From Melioribacteraceae bacterium (GTDB lineage Bacteria > Bacteroidota > Ignavibacteria > Ignavibacteriales > Melioribacteraceae): DNA of 64,000 bases. The stretch spans positions 62,001-126,000 of the forward strand of contig JALVFE010000038.1 of the NCBI GenBank assembly GCA_027030245.1, read 5' to 3'. A model generated the notes under the pieces. It made no database searches, was not told the origin of the DNA, and saw only the letters and a list, made by a program, of their open reading frames with translations. Of the stretch, positions 8,396-17,003 are shown one piece after another; position 1 is the first letter of the stretch, and every line of letters begins with the position of its first letter. The translations under genes and the position numbers were made by a program.

Positions 8396-8444
8396 ACTTA
8401 CTTTTTTATAAGTTTGTTCACGTCTTACAAATTTAAAAGAGCAA

Positions 8445-11159
8445 ATGATAAAAATTGCCAAAACGGTCGCCCTGTTTTTCCTTGTTACATTTTTATCCGC
8501 AAACGCTCAACATACATATAAATTCACCGTAGACGTTCACCCCAAAAAGTTGCCGTTCGGGCTGACTGTTGACGAACCGGTAAAATCCCCGAAAGTTTCG
8601 CTTGTTTTAAGCGGCGGCGGCGCAAGAGCCGTCAGCCAGCTCGGTGTTATAAAAGCGTTGCAAGAAAATAATGTGGATTTCGATTTGATAATCGGAACAA
8701 GTATGGGCAGTATAATCGGCGGATTATATTCTGCCGGATATTGTTTGAACGATTTGGATACGTTGATAAAAAAAACGCCGTGGACCGATTTTTTTACATT
8801 CCGGAAAAACGACAGAAGAAGTTTATTTGTCGAACAAAAAATCACCGAAGACAGGGCAATTCTTGCAATAAGAATGGACGGATTGCATCCCGTAATTCCG
8901 CCTTCTATTAATACGGGTCAAGAAGTTTCTAACTTTTTAACAACTGCAGTAATAAATTCTCCGATAAGAACCGATTCGAGTTTTACCGGGTTGCTGTACG
9001 AGTTTGGAGCGGTTGCCACTAATTTGGAAACCGGCGAACCCGTAGTGTTGAACGACGGACTTTTAAGTCTGGCATTACGCGCCAGCTCAAGCGTTTCGTT
9101 TTTATTACCGCCTGTTCCGCGCGATTCGGTTTTATTAGTTGACGGCGGACTTGTCGCAAACATACCTACAAAAATAGCCAAGGAAGAAGGAAGCGATTTT
9201 ATAATTGCCGTCGACTGCACAAGCCCGTTAAAATCGAAAGAAGAGCTTAAGTATCCTTGGGATATTGCCGATCAAATTGTAAGCATACCTATTCAAATTA
9301 TCAGCAGGCAGCAGAAAAAATTAGCCGATGTTTTGATTACACCCGATCTCGGATACAAAAAAAATACCGATTTTACCGGTTTGGAAATGTTAATAGAAAA
9401 AGGTTATTCGGCTACGTTGAGTAAAATCGACGGAATAAAAAAATCGATAGAAATACTTACGCGGAAAAATCTGCGCAGTAACAATTCCAAGGTATTTTAC
9501 GATTTGAAGTTGGGAAAAAATCCGACGGATCTGGAGAAATTTGTGTATTCCAACTTAACCGCAAAAGATTCGGTAACGGACGTTGATATTTTGTACGAAG
9601 TTTACAAAATAAGAAAACGCAGGGAAGTTAAATCGATTTCGGCTTTTATAGAAGAAAACAATGGAAATAACATTTTAAGGATAGATTGCGAATTTAATCC
9701 AGAAGTAAAAGAAGTGAGGCTAAATTTACCCGGAAACTTGATCGATAGCAATTATGTCCGGGCAGTTGTCTCCAATCTTCCCGGGAAACCTTATAATCCC
9801 AAAACTATTTTAATAGATATAATTAAAATATTAAGATTATACCGGCAAAAAGGTTATTCACTTGCCACAGTTAAAAATATTGCCTTTGAGGAGAAAACCG
9901 GCAAGCTGAAAATTGAAATAGATGAAGGAGTTATTTCGAAAATAAAAGTAAAAGGTAATAAAAAAACTTCTCCTACCGTTATCACACGCGAGTTTCCTGT
10001 TTCGGAAGGGGAAATTTTCCAAATAGATAAAATAGCCGAAGGTTTGAAGAATCTAACCAACACAAATTTGTTCAACAATATCGAATTGTTTGTGACAAAA
10101 ACATCTGACGGTAACGTTGTTACCATTTCCGTTGAAGAAAAAATACCGACGGTAGTAAGATTCGGAATAAGAGCCGATAACGAAAACTTTTTCCAAACTT
10201 CAATCGATATAAGAAACGAAAATCTTTTCGGGACGGGAACCGAACTTGGTTTGGTTTCTTCGGGCGGACTGAGAAACAGAATATTTATTTTGGAACACCT
10301 TGCGCACCGCGTGTTCAATTCATATTTTACATACAAATTAAAAGGCTTCTATAAGTTTAACGACGTTAATGTTTACAGTACCGTTCCTGGTTCCGACGAC
10401 CGGCATTTCCGGAGGGAAAAAATTTCGGAATACCGGCAAATTTTTTACGGCGCTTCTTTGGGTATCGGCAGGCAAGTGGAAAAATTTGGTAACCTGATAT
10501 TTGAAGCAAAATATCAAACCGACCAAATAAAAAATCTTTTCAATTTCCCGGAATCAGAATCATATAAAATTAATTTAGTAACACTTAAAGCAATAATGTC
10601 TATCGATTCGCAAAATAAATATCCTTTTCCAACCGAAGGAATTTTACTCAATGCGTATTATGAAACCGCTCAAACCGCATTGGGTAGCGATCTCGGATAC
10701 ACCAAAGCAATGTTCGATTATAAATCTTATTTTTCATTTTCGCCGAATTCAACAATGAGCTTGGCATTTGCAATCGGTTTTGCGGATAAAACTTTGCCTT
10801 TAACCGAACAATTTTCAATCGGGGGGCAAAGCAGCTTTTTCGGTTACCGCGAATATGAATTCAGAGGAAGGCAAATATTAAAGGTCAGTTTGGCTTACCG
10901 CCATTTAATGCCATTCAAAATTTTCTTTGATACTTATCTGAGTTTGAGATACGATCTCGGTTCGGTTTGGGCGGAACAAGAACAAATAAGATTTAAAGAT
11001 TTGCGGCATGGAATCGGCGCTTCGTTATCATTCGATACGCCGATCGGTCCCGCCGATTTTTCTATTGGAAGAAGTTTTTATTTTAAAAATGTTTTAGCGA
11101 AAAATACAATTAGCCGGGGACCTTTTTATTTCTATTTTACAATCGGATATTATTATTGA
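8445..11159 (+). CDS. Patatin-like phospholipase with POTRA and outer-membrane beta-barrel domains
   Basis: Signal peptide (residues 1-22, ending SANAQ), then a patatin domain: oxyanion-hole SGGGAR at 56-61, catalytic serine S86 in GTSMG and catalytic aspartate D233 in VDGG. A POTRA-like segment follows near residue 500 (KVKGNKKTSPTVITREFPVSEGEIF), then a BamA/Omp85-type 16-strand barrel to the C-terminal aromatic end (FYFYFTIGYYY). This is the architecture of PlpD-like type Vd autotransporters, but at 904 residues it is longer than PlpD (about 730), with an extra region between patatin and POTRA. Patatins hydrolyse phospholipid acyl chains; here the domain should face the periplasm or cell surface. 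The 3' end overlaps the convergent TPR gene by 7 bp. Confidence 0.9.
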   Translation: MIKIAKTVALFFLVTFLSANAQHTYKFTVDVHPKKLPFGLTVDEPVKSPKVSLVLSGGGARAVSQLGVIKALQENNVDFDLIIGTSMGSIIGGLYSAGYCLNDLDTLIKKTPWTDFFTFRKNDRRSLFVEQKITEDRAILAIRMDGLHPVIPPSINTGQEVSNFLTTAVINSPIRTDSSFTGLLYEFGAVATNLETGEPVVLNDGLLSLALRASSSVSFLLPPVPRDSVLLVDGGLVANIPTKIAKEEGSDFIIAVDCTSPLKSKEELKYPWDIADQIVSIPIQIISRQQKKLADVLITPDLGYKKNTDFTGLEMLIEKGYSATLSKIDGIKKSIEILTRKNLRSNNSKVFYDLKLGKNPTDLEKFVYSNLTAKDSVTDVDILYEVYKIRKRREVKSISAFIEENNGNNILRIDCEFNPEVKEVRLNLPGNLIDSNYVRAVVSNLPGKPYNPKTILIDIIKILRLYRQKGYSLATVKNIAFEEKTGKLKIEIDEGVISKIKVKGNKKTSPTVITREFPVSEGEIFQIDKIAEGLKNLTNTNLFNNIELFVTKTSDGNVVTISVEEKIPTVVRFGIRADNENFFQTSIDIRNENLFGTGTELGLVSSGGLRNRIFILEHLAHRVFNSYFTYKLKGFYKFNDVNVYSTVPGSDDRHFRREKISEYRQIFYGASLGIGRQVEKFGNLIFEAKYQTDQIKNLFNFPESESYKINLVTLKAIMSIDSQNKYPFPTEGILLNAYYETAQTALGSDLGYTKAMFDYKSYFSFSPNSTMSLAFAIGFADKTLPLTEQFSIGGQSSFFGYREYEFRGRQILKVSLAYRHLMPFKIFFDTYLSLRYDLGSVWAEQEQIRFKDLRHGIGASLSFDTPIGPADFSIGRSFYFKNVLAKNTISRGPFYFYFTIGYYY

Positions 11160-11695
11160 TTTTCGCGAAGAGCGCATCTTTCGGCTAGACTAAAATATTT
11201 CCTTTGCTGTTCCACGTTTCCAAGTTTTTTATATAGACCGGCTAATGCGTAGTAAACTTTACTTTTGCGTCTTACGCCATCCAGCTTTTTATGAACAATT
11301 TCCAAAATATATTGATTGGACGGAACTTCGAAATCTGTGTTGTAAAGTTCTATTAAATTGAGAAACGGTTTATGATTTTGCGGGTTTTTGTCGATTGCTT
11401 TTTCGTAATATTTAATGGCATTGTTCAAACAGTCGTAATCTTCGCAATTATTTTCGAAAATTCCGGCTGTCCAAAGACAAATTTCGTAAGCGTCTTCGTT
11501 TAATTCTTTGCATAATTTTTCGGTATACATAATCAATTCGTCTTTGGAAAGAGCAGGGTTTGCCAATAAAATTTTATACAAATCGGGATCTTTAATATTA
11601 TTTCTCATCGCATCTATAAATGCGTCGAACAATTCGTTCGTATCGTTGGACGTTCGGAAAGTATTTTCGATTTGTAAAATTTTGTCTTCCGGCAT
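11153..11695 (-). CDS. TPR-containing cytoplasmic protein
   Basis: A 180-residue helical protein with no signal peptide or membrane segment. TPR-like helix pairs are visible: CLNNAIKYYEKAIDKNPQNH (about residues 89-108) and YALAGLYKKLGNVEQQRKYF near the C-terminus. The N-terminal half is also helical but not clearly TPR. The function is unknown; TPRs normally mediate protein contacts. It is convergent with the patatin gene and 6 bp downstream of the PD-(D/E)XK-like gene on the same strand, so the two may form an operon. Confidence 0.7.
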   Translation of the reverse strand: MPEDKILQIENTFRTSNDTNELFDAFIDAMRNNIKDPDLYKILLANPALSKDELIMYTEKLCKELNEDAYEICLWTAGIFENNCEDYDCLNNAIKYYEKAIDKNPQNHKPFLNLIELYNTDFEVPSNQYILEIVHKKLDGVRRKSKVYYALAGLYKKLGNVEQQRKYFSLAERCALRENQ

Positions 11696-11701
11696 TTAAT
11701 T

Positions 11702-12235
11702 TTATTGTTTATGGAGAAGGAAATTCAGAATTTCGGCTTTGTCGAATTCGGGTAAATTATTTTCGAACTCTACGGTTAGATTTTTATCCCACTGCTTATC
11801 CTTTGAAACAAAATAATTATGCTTTCCCAAAAATGCAAACCTTTTTTGGCGTAAAATATTTTTTTCATCGAAAAGAAAAAACGCGATAAACACCGGAATT
11901 TTAAATTCCGAGTTCCACTTTTCGTATGCTTTAACCGCGCGGTTGTTAACCAACCAACCTGCTTTGTGTTTCCCTTTCCAATCTATGAAAGCGCTTTTCC
12001 CTTTGTATTCGATTATTCCGTCGGGTTTGTCTTCCCCCTTTTCCCAGACTTTTTCGAAGCGGTTATCTTTTCCGAATTCTGAATATTCAATTCCCCATTG
12101 TGCCAAAAGGTTTTTGCCGTGCCACTCTGCAAGATCGTGCAGCTTGTAGTTTTTGTGGAATTCTTTTTTCGATTTCGAGGGTTCAAAGTCTAAATCTTTC
12201 ATGATTAAAAAATAAATATTTGGAAAATTTGTCAC
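11702..12235 (-). CDS. Hypothetical protein with PD-(D/E)XK nuclease-like core
   Basis: A 177-residue soluble protein. The centre reads KPDGIIEYKGKSAFIDWKGK (about residues 71-90): an aspartate after proline, then a beta strand and D-x-K, the layout of the PD-(D/E)XK restriction-endonuclease-like fold. It is followed by a hydrophobic strand (IPVFIAFFLFD). This is a motif reading, not a family match. Two starts are possible: the ATG used here, and an internal ATG at 12202 (MKDLDFEPSKSKK) that removes 11 residues; neither has a clear ribosome binding site. It is divergent from the dynamin-like GTPase gene. Confidence 0.6.
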   Translation of the reverse strand: MTNFPNIYFLIMKDLDFEPSKSKKEFHKNYKLHDLAEWHGKNLLAQWGIEYSEFGKDNRFEKVWEKGEDKPDGIIEYKGKSAFIDWKGKHKAGWLVNNRAVKAYEKWNSEFKIPVFIAFFLFDEKNILRQKRFAFLGKHNYFVSKDKQWDKNLTVEFENNLPEFDKAEILNFLLHKQ

Positions 12236-12339
12236 AAATTTTGCGTATGGTTAATTTGCATTTCCGCTTCCGCATTTTATAAAAACATTTATTATTTTGA
12301 TTTATTCATTTAACGGATTGTTAACAAAACAAACAGGTT

Positions 12340-14058
12340 ATGACCGAAGGAATTTTAAACGAAAAGTTTTCTGAATACCGGTTTAAGGTAGACGAATTTT
12401 TAAAAGAATTGCATACGTTCACCATAGAAGTAAATAACGAAGAATTCCAGAAAATAATCGGTGATTTGCGTTCCAACATCAACGAACCGTTTTTATTTGT
12501 GGTTGTAGGTGAAGTTAAATCGGGAAAAAGCAGTTTTATTAACGCATTGTTGAAAGACGATGTTTGTAAAGTTGATGCCGCACCGTGCACCGATACCGTG
12601 CAACAAATAGTTTATTCCGATAATCATTTCGAGACAATGTTGAACGATCACCTTAAAAGAATCGGGGTGAATTCGGAAATTTTAAAATCGATAGCAATTG
12701 TGGATACGCCGGGAACAAATACCGTAATTAAGCACCATCAGGAAATAACGCAAAAATTTATTCCCAACAGCGATTTGATTTTGTTTGTGTTCCCCGCAAA
12801 AAATCCGCATCAACTTTCGGCTTGGGAATTGCTAGATTATATAAACGATGAGTGGAAAAAGAAAGTGGTTTTTATTTTACAGCAAAAAGATTTGGCCCGC
12901 CCCGAAGAACTCGAAGTGAATCTTGAAAAAGTTAAGGAATACGCAATCAAAAGAAATATCGATTCACCTGTAATTTTTGCAACGTCCGCAATTGAAGAAG
13001 TAAACGGAAACGGGGAAAGCGGATTTGAGGAAGTCCGTAAATTTATTAGGGAAACCGTTACGGGCGGAAAACATTTTAAGGTTAAACATATATCAACACT
13101 GGAAACCGCGGGTAGAATTATATCAAAAATCGAAGATGGGGTAAGCGAACACAAGCGAAATTTGGAAAAAGATAAAGAATTGATGAACAAAATAAAGTCA
13201 AGATTATCGAGCGGGGAACAGCAGTCGGCTTACGAAATCAAATCGCTTGTTGACAGGCTTGTGGCAAACTACGATAGAATTGCCGCGGGTGTTAAAGAAG
13301 AATTTGTCGAAGGTCTTTCCGTGTTTTCGCTGTTCAAAAAAAGTATAGGCTCAATCTTTAATAAAGACAAGTCCGTGAAAGCGTGGATAAAAGATTTACA
13401 AAAAAGATTTGAAGAATGTTTGCAGACCGGTTTCGAGGAAATAGCAAACGACGGCGCTAAACATTTTCTTGACGGAATAAAACATTTGCTTCACGGTTTG
13501 TTGGAAGACCTAGGTAAAAGCAGAAATACTAAAACGGAAACCGAAGAAATTTATTTGAAGCTCGGGGAACAACGTTCGAAAGTGATTGCAGATGTGAGGG
13601 CGAAAGTTAGCGATTTGCTTTCGAACGAATCGTTTTCAAAATTTATGGAATCGAACCCTAACAGTTTGGCTCCTTCGGCTTTGGGCGGCGGACTTCTTGC
13701 GGTTATTGGAGCGGTGATAGCAACAACTACGAAAGTTGCGTTCCTTGATGTTACCGGAGGAATATTAACCGTGGTTGGCGCGGGAATTACCGTTACGGTG
13801 CTTGTGCTTAAGAAAAATAAAATAATCCGTCAGTTCAAAGAAGGAATTGATTCCGGTAAAGAAAAGTTCGAAACCGAATTGACAGTAAAATTGAACGATA
13901 AACTTAAATTAATTTACGAAGATATTGACAGAAGCTTTTTACCGTTTTACGAATATGTGGAAAACGAAGAAAAAAAAATTGCTCCGTTAACCGACAAAAT
14001 TAATCGTATAAAAGAAAAATTTGTAAATCTCAAAAACTCGATTGAAAGTGATTTTTAA
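12340..14058 (+). CDS. Bacterial dynamin-like GTPase
   Basis: Large GTPase related to bacterial dynamin-like proteins, which remodel or tether membranes. G1 P-loop GEVKSGKS is at 57-64, the G2 threonine lies in APCT (T84), G3 DTPG is at 122-125 and a G4-like QQKDL at 171-175, so the canonical (N/T)KxD is relaxed. A long helical region follows, then two hydrophobic segments at about 449-470 and 476-498 that look like a membrane hairpin or paddle, then a C-terminal coiled coil. The length (572) is within the range of the family. It is a single copy, whereas many bacterial dynamins occur as adjacent pairs. Confidence 0.82.
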   Translation: MTEGILNEKFSEYRFKVDEFLKELHTFTIEVNNEEFQKIIGDLRSNINEPFLFVVVGEVKSGKSSFINALLKDDVCKVDAAPCTDTVQQIVYSDNHFETMLNDHLKRIGVNSEILKSIAIVDTPGTNTVIKHHQEITQKFIPNSDLILFVFPAKNPHQLSAWELLDYINDEWKKKVVFILQQKDLARPEELEVNLEKVKEYAIKRNIDSPVIFATSAIEEVNGNGESGFEEVRKFIRETVTGGKHFKVKHISTLETAGRIISKIEDGVSEHKRNLEKDKELMNKIKSRLSSGEQQSAYEIKSLVDRLVANYDRIAAGVKEEFVEGLSVFSLFKKSIGSIFNKDKSVKAWIKDLQKRFEECLQTGFEEIANDGAKHFLDGIKHLLHGLLEDLGKSRNTKTETEEIYLKLGEQRSKVIADVRAKVSDLLSNESFSKFMESNPNSLAPSALGGGLLAVIGAVIATTTKVAFLDVTGGILTVVGAGITVTVLVLKKNKIIRQFKEGIDSGKEKFETELTVKLNDKLKLIYEDIDRSFLPFYEYVENEEKKIAPLTDKINRIKEKFVNLKNSIESDF

Positions 14059-14149
14059 TCCGGTGCCTTGTCAATAACCCGACAAATTACAAAACAAAAA
14101 TTATTAAAATTTACGAATGAATTCTTAACAAAACCAAAAAGGGAAATTA

Positions 14150-15121
14150 ATGAGTACATATCTTGAAACTACAAAGAATATTTATAGAGAAGCGGCGGTT
14201 AATCCGCAGCAAGGTTTGTGTTGCACAACCACGCCGGTTTGGCAACTGCCGGATTTGGAAATACCGAAAAAAATGTTGGAGATGAATTACGGATGCGGAA
14301 GCACGGTTAATCCGCGCGATTTGGTAAATAATCCTTCCGTTCTTTACGTCGGTGTTGGCGGAGGAATGGAATTGTTACAATTTGCTTATTTTACAAGGCG
14401 GAAAGGCGGGGTTATCGGAATTGATCCCGTCGAGGAAATGTTGGAAGCTTCAAGATCGAATTTCGTGGAAGCGGAAAAATTAAATTCTTGGTTCAAAAGC
14501 GACTTTGTAGATTTGCGGAACGGCGACGCTCTCAATTTGCCGGTGGAAGACGAATCGGTTGATGTTGCGGCACAAAATTGCCTTTTTAATATCTTCCACA
14601 GCGAAGACTTAAAACGCGCTTTGGAAGAAATGTACAGGGTTTTAAAACCCCGCGGCAGACTCGTTCTTTCCGATCCGGTTTGCGAACAACAAATGCCGGA
14701 AAAATTAAAAACGGACGAACGATTGCGCGCTCTATGCTTAAGCGGTGCAATACCATTGCAAGAATATCTTGATTTAATCGCATCGATCGGATTCGGAACG
14801 CTGGAAGTAAGAGCAAAGAGACCTTACAGAATATTGGACCCGAAACATTATGATACCGATGAGTTGATATTTATCGAAAGCGTTGAAGTTTGCGCGATAA
14901 AAGACCCCATGCCTGCCGATGGTCCTTGTATCTTTACAGGAAAAACCGCAATTTATTTCGGGGATAAAGAGTATTTCGACGATCATGAGGGACACGTGTT
15001 AATGCCCAATCAACCCTTGGCAGTTTGCGATAAGACGGCATCGAAATTGAAAAAATTGAACAGGGACGATATTTTTATTTCGGAATCTACTTATTTTTAC
15101 GACGGCGGCGGGTGTTGTTAA
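14150..15121 (+). CDS. arsM: Arsenite methyltransferase ArsM (arsenosugar-type)
   Basis: SAM-dependent methyltransferase resembling the ArsM variants linked to arsenosugar synthesis. The N-terminus has the cysteine pair in LCCTTTPVW (C24, C25), then NYGCGST (C49). The SAM-binding segment is VLYVGVGGGMELLQFAYF with the acidic GVIGIDPVEEML. The C-terminus ends in a double cysteine (DGGGCC). These thiols probably bind As(III). The length (323) fits this clade rather than short UbiE-type enzymes. No arsenic repressor, ArsB/Acr3 or radical-SAM ArsS gene lies in the window, so it stands alone. The start is supported by AGGGAAA before the ATG. Confidence 0.82.
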   Translation: MSTYLETTKNIYREAAVNPQQGLCCTTTPVWQLPDLEIPKKMLEMNYGCGSTVNPRDLVNNPSVLYVGVGGGMELLQFAYFTRRKGGVIGIDPVEEMLEASRSNFVEAEKLNSWFKSDFVDLRNGDALNLPVEDESVDVAAQNCLFNIFHSEDLKRALEEMYRVLKPRGRLVLSDPVCEQQMPEKLKTDERLRALCLSGAIPLQEYLDLIASIGFGTLEVRAKRPYRILDPKHYDTDELIFIESVEVCAIKDPMPADGPCIFTGKTAIYFGDKEYFDDHEGHVLMPNQPLAVCDKTASKLKKLNRDDIFISESTYFYDGGGCC

Positions 15122-15143
15122 TTATATGATATAAATTTAAGTT

Positions 15144-15998
15144 ATGATTGTTTTAATAGTATGTTTATTCTTTGCCGGACTGAATCAGTCGTCTGCTCAA
15201 GAGTTAATTCTATCCGGTGAAGCAAAACCAGGTAATTTAATGTTGGGATATGCTCCCAATTCTGAGTCGGTTTATTTGGATACAATAAAATTGGGAGTTG
15301 ATAAAGGTGTATTTCTTTTCGGATTCGATCGTGACGAGACGGGAACACATTACATAAAAGTAAAGTTGAAGAACGGCAAATCAATATTAAAAAAAATAGA
15401 CCTCAGGGAAAGAAAGTATAAAATCCAACGTATTAATAAAATAAAAAAGAAATTTGTCACTCCCCCGGAATCCGCATTAAAGAGAATCGAACAAGAAAGA
15501 AAGGTTTTAAAATCCGCCAGGGAAAAAATAGGAAAAACGGATACCGCTTATTATTTGGAAGGATTTATCCGGCCGGTTAAAGGAGGCAGAGTTACAAGTG
15601 TATTCGGTAGTCAGAGGATTTTAAACGGGGTTCCCAAAAACCCGCATAACGGATTGGATATTGCTCTACCCAAAGGCACGCCGGTTTATGCAACAACGGG
15701 TGGAATCGTCCGGCTCGCCGGGAAAAATTTTTATTACAACGGAAATTTTGTATTGATTGATCACGGGCAAGGTTTAAGTTCAATTTATTTGCATTTAAGC
15801 AAAATTTTAGTGAAAGAAGGAGACCGTGTTAAAAAAGGCGGGAAGATTGGTGAAATAGGCACAACGGGCAGGTCTACCGGTCCACATCTTCATTGGGGTG
15901 TTCAATGGTTTGGTAAAAGAATAGACCCGGTTTCTTTATTGAATTTGAAATTCGCTCCGGTTTTAAAAAATATTAACCGTTTATCACAAACAAATTAG
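15144..15998 (+). CDS. Secreted M23-family metallopeptidase (LytM-like)
   Basis: Peptidoglycan-hydrolase-type peptidase. A signal peptide (residues 1-18, ending SSAQ) and a poorly conserved N-terminal domain precede a basic linker. The M23 domain begins near residue 140 ([18 protein letters not shown]). Zinc-site residues are complete: H168 and D172 in HNGLD, and H248/H250 in GPHLHWGV; H217 lies in YLHLS. An intact set argues for an active enzyme rather than an EnvC/NlpD-type activator. It follows arsM by 22 bp, probably by chance of arrangement. Confidence 0.88.
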   Translation: MIVLIVCLFFAGLNQSSAQELILSGEAKPGNLMLGYAPNSESVYLDTIKLGVDKGVFLFGFDRDETGTHYIKVKLKNGKSILKKIDLRERKYKIQRINKIKKKFVTPPESALKRIEQERKVLKSAREKIGKTDTAYYLEGFIRPVKGGRVTSVFGSQRILNGVPKNPHNGLDIALPKGTPVYATTGGIVRLAGKNFYYNGNFVLIDHGQGLSSIYLHLSKILVKEGDRVKKGGKIGEIGTTGRSTGPHLHWGVQWFGKRIDPVSLLNLKFAPVLKNINRLSQTN

Positions 15999-16009
15999 AG
16001 GAGGTAATT

Positions 16010-16597
16010 ATGGCTGCAAAAAAAATTCTAATGTTTGTCGGCGATTTCGTGGAAGATTACGAAGCGATGGTTCCGTTTCAGATTTTAACCATGGTGGGTC
16101 ATACCGTGCATGCTGTTTGTCCGGATAAAAAGCCCGGCGATACCGTAAGAACCGCAGTACACGATTTTGTTGGTGATCAAACTTATGTGGAATATCAAGG
16201 GCACAATTTTCATATTAATTACGATTTTGATGAAGTTAATCCTGCCGATTATGATGCGCTTGTAATTCCGGGCGGAAGGGCGCCGGAGTATTTGAGATTG
16301 AACGAAAAAATTTTGGAAATGACGAGACATTTTGCGGAAAACAACAAACCTATTGCGGCGATTTGCCACGGACCGCAAATACTTGCAGCGGCCGGAGTTT
16401 TAAACGGTAAACACATGATTTCTTATCCTGCGGTCGGTCCCGAATGTAAAATTGCCGGCGCCAAATACGGTGAGGTTAGTCCGAATGCCGATAATGCGGT
16501 AACAGACGGAAACCTTGTAACCGCGCCTGCTTGGCCGGCGCATCCCGAATGGATGAGACAATTTTTGAAAGTTCTCGGTTCAACCATAGAACCGTAG
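16010..16597 (+). CDS. DJ-1/PfpI family protein
   Basis: A 195-residue glutamine-amidotransferase-like fold protein. The nucleophilic elbow is AAICHGPQ with C119 followed by H120, and E15 lies in GDFVEDYE, the acidic partner typical of this family. Members act as glyoxalases, deglycases, chaperones or proteases, and the sequence alone does not decide between them. A strong GGAGG ribosome binding site precedes the ATG. It ends at a clear terminator. Confidence 0.88.
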   Translation: MAAKKILMFVGDFVEDYEAMVPFQILTMVGHTVHAVCPDKKPGDTVRTAVHDFVGDQTYVEYQGHNFHINYDFDEVNPADYDALVIPGGRAPEYLRLNEKILEMTRHFAENNKPIAAICHGPQILAAAGVLNGKHMISYPAVGPECKIAGAKYGEVSPNADNAVTDGNLVTAPAWPAHPEWMRQFLKVLGSTIEP

Positions 16598-16604
16598 TTT
16601 AATT

Positions 16605-16643
16605 GAAGGGGCGGTTATTTTCGCCCCTTCTTTGTGTTTTTTC
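16605..16643 (+). terminator. Rho-independent terminator after the DJ-1/PfpI gene
   Basis: GAAGGGGCG (16605-16613) pairs with CGCCCCTTC (16622-16630) over an 8-nt loop, followed by a T-rich run (TTTGTGTTTTTTC). Confidence 0.85.
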
Positions 16644-17003
16644 TTTGTGGTCTCTGTGGTTAAAAGACAAACCACGGATTCCCACAGATTAAACACAGAT
16701 TTTCTCAGAATAGAACCTGTCATCCCGTTCGCCACGGCGGATTGAATAGAATCTGTCATCCCGAATTTATTTCGGGATCTAAAATAAACTCATAATTTGA
16801 ATCAGATGCTGAAATAATTCACCTGCGGTAAACAGCATGACATATTCCATAACTGTGTAAAAAACGTGTCATCCAGTTTGCCATTGCCGGATCGTTTCGG
16901 GATTTAAGATGAACAATCGAATTGCCGCTAATTAATAATTTTGGGGACGCAAGGTTTGCGCCCCCTTCATTAAATAATAGATTGGAATTTTAAGATAATA
17001 ACT
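16644..17003. repeat. Second intergenic REP tract
   Basis: Gene-free region between convergent genes. It holds a REP doublet in the opposite order to those near 3 kb (16754-16842: TGTCATCCCGAA...TTCGGGATCT on the left, AGATGCTGAAAT...CAGCATGACA on the right), two degenerate TGTCATCC copies (from 16718 and from 16867) and a short ACAGATT-containing direct repeat at 16680-16710. A hairpin at 16943-16965 (GGGGACGCAA with TTGCGCCCC) may end transcription of the convergent receptor gene. Confidence 0.7.
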
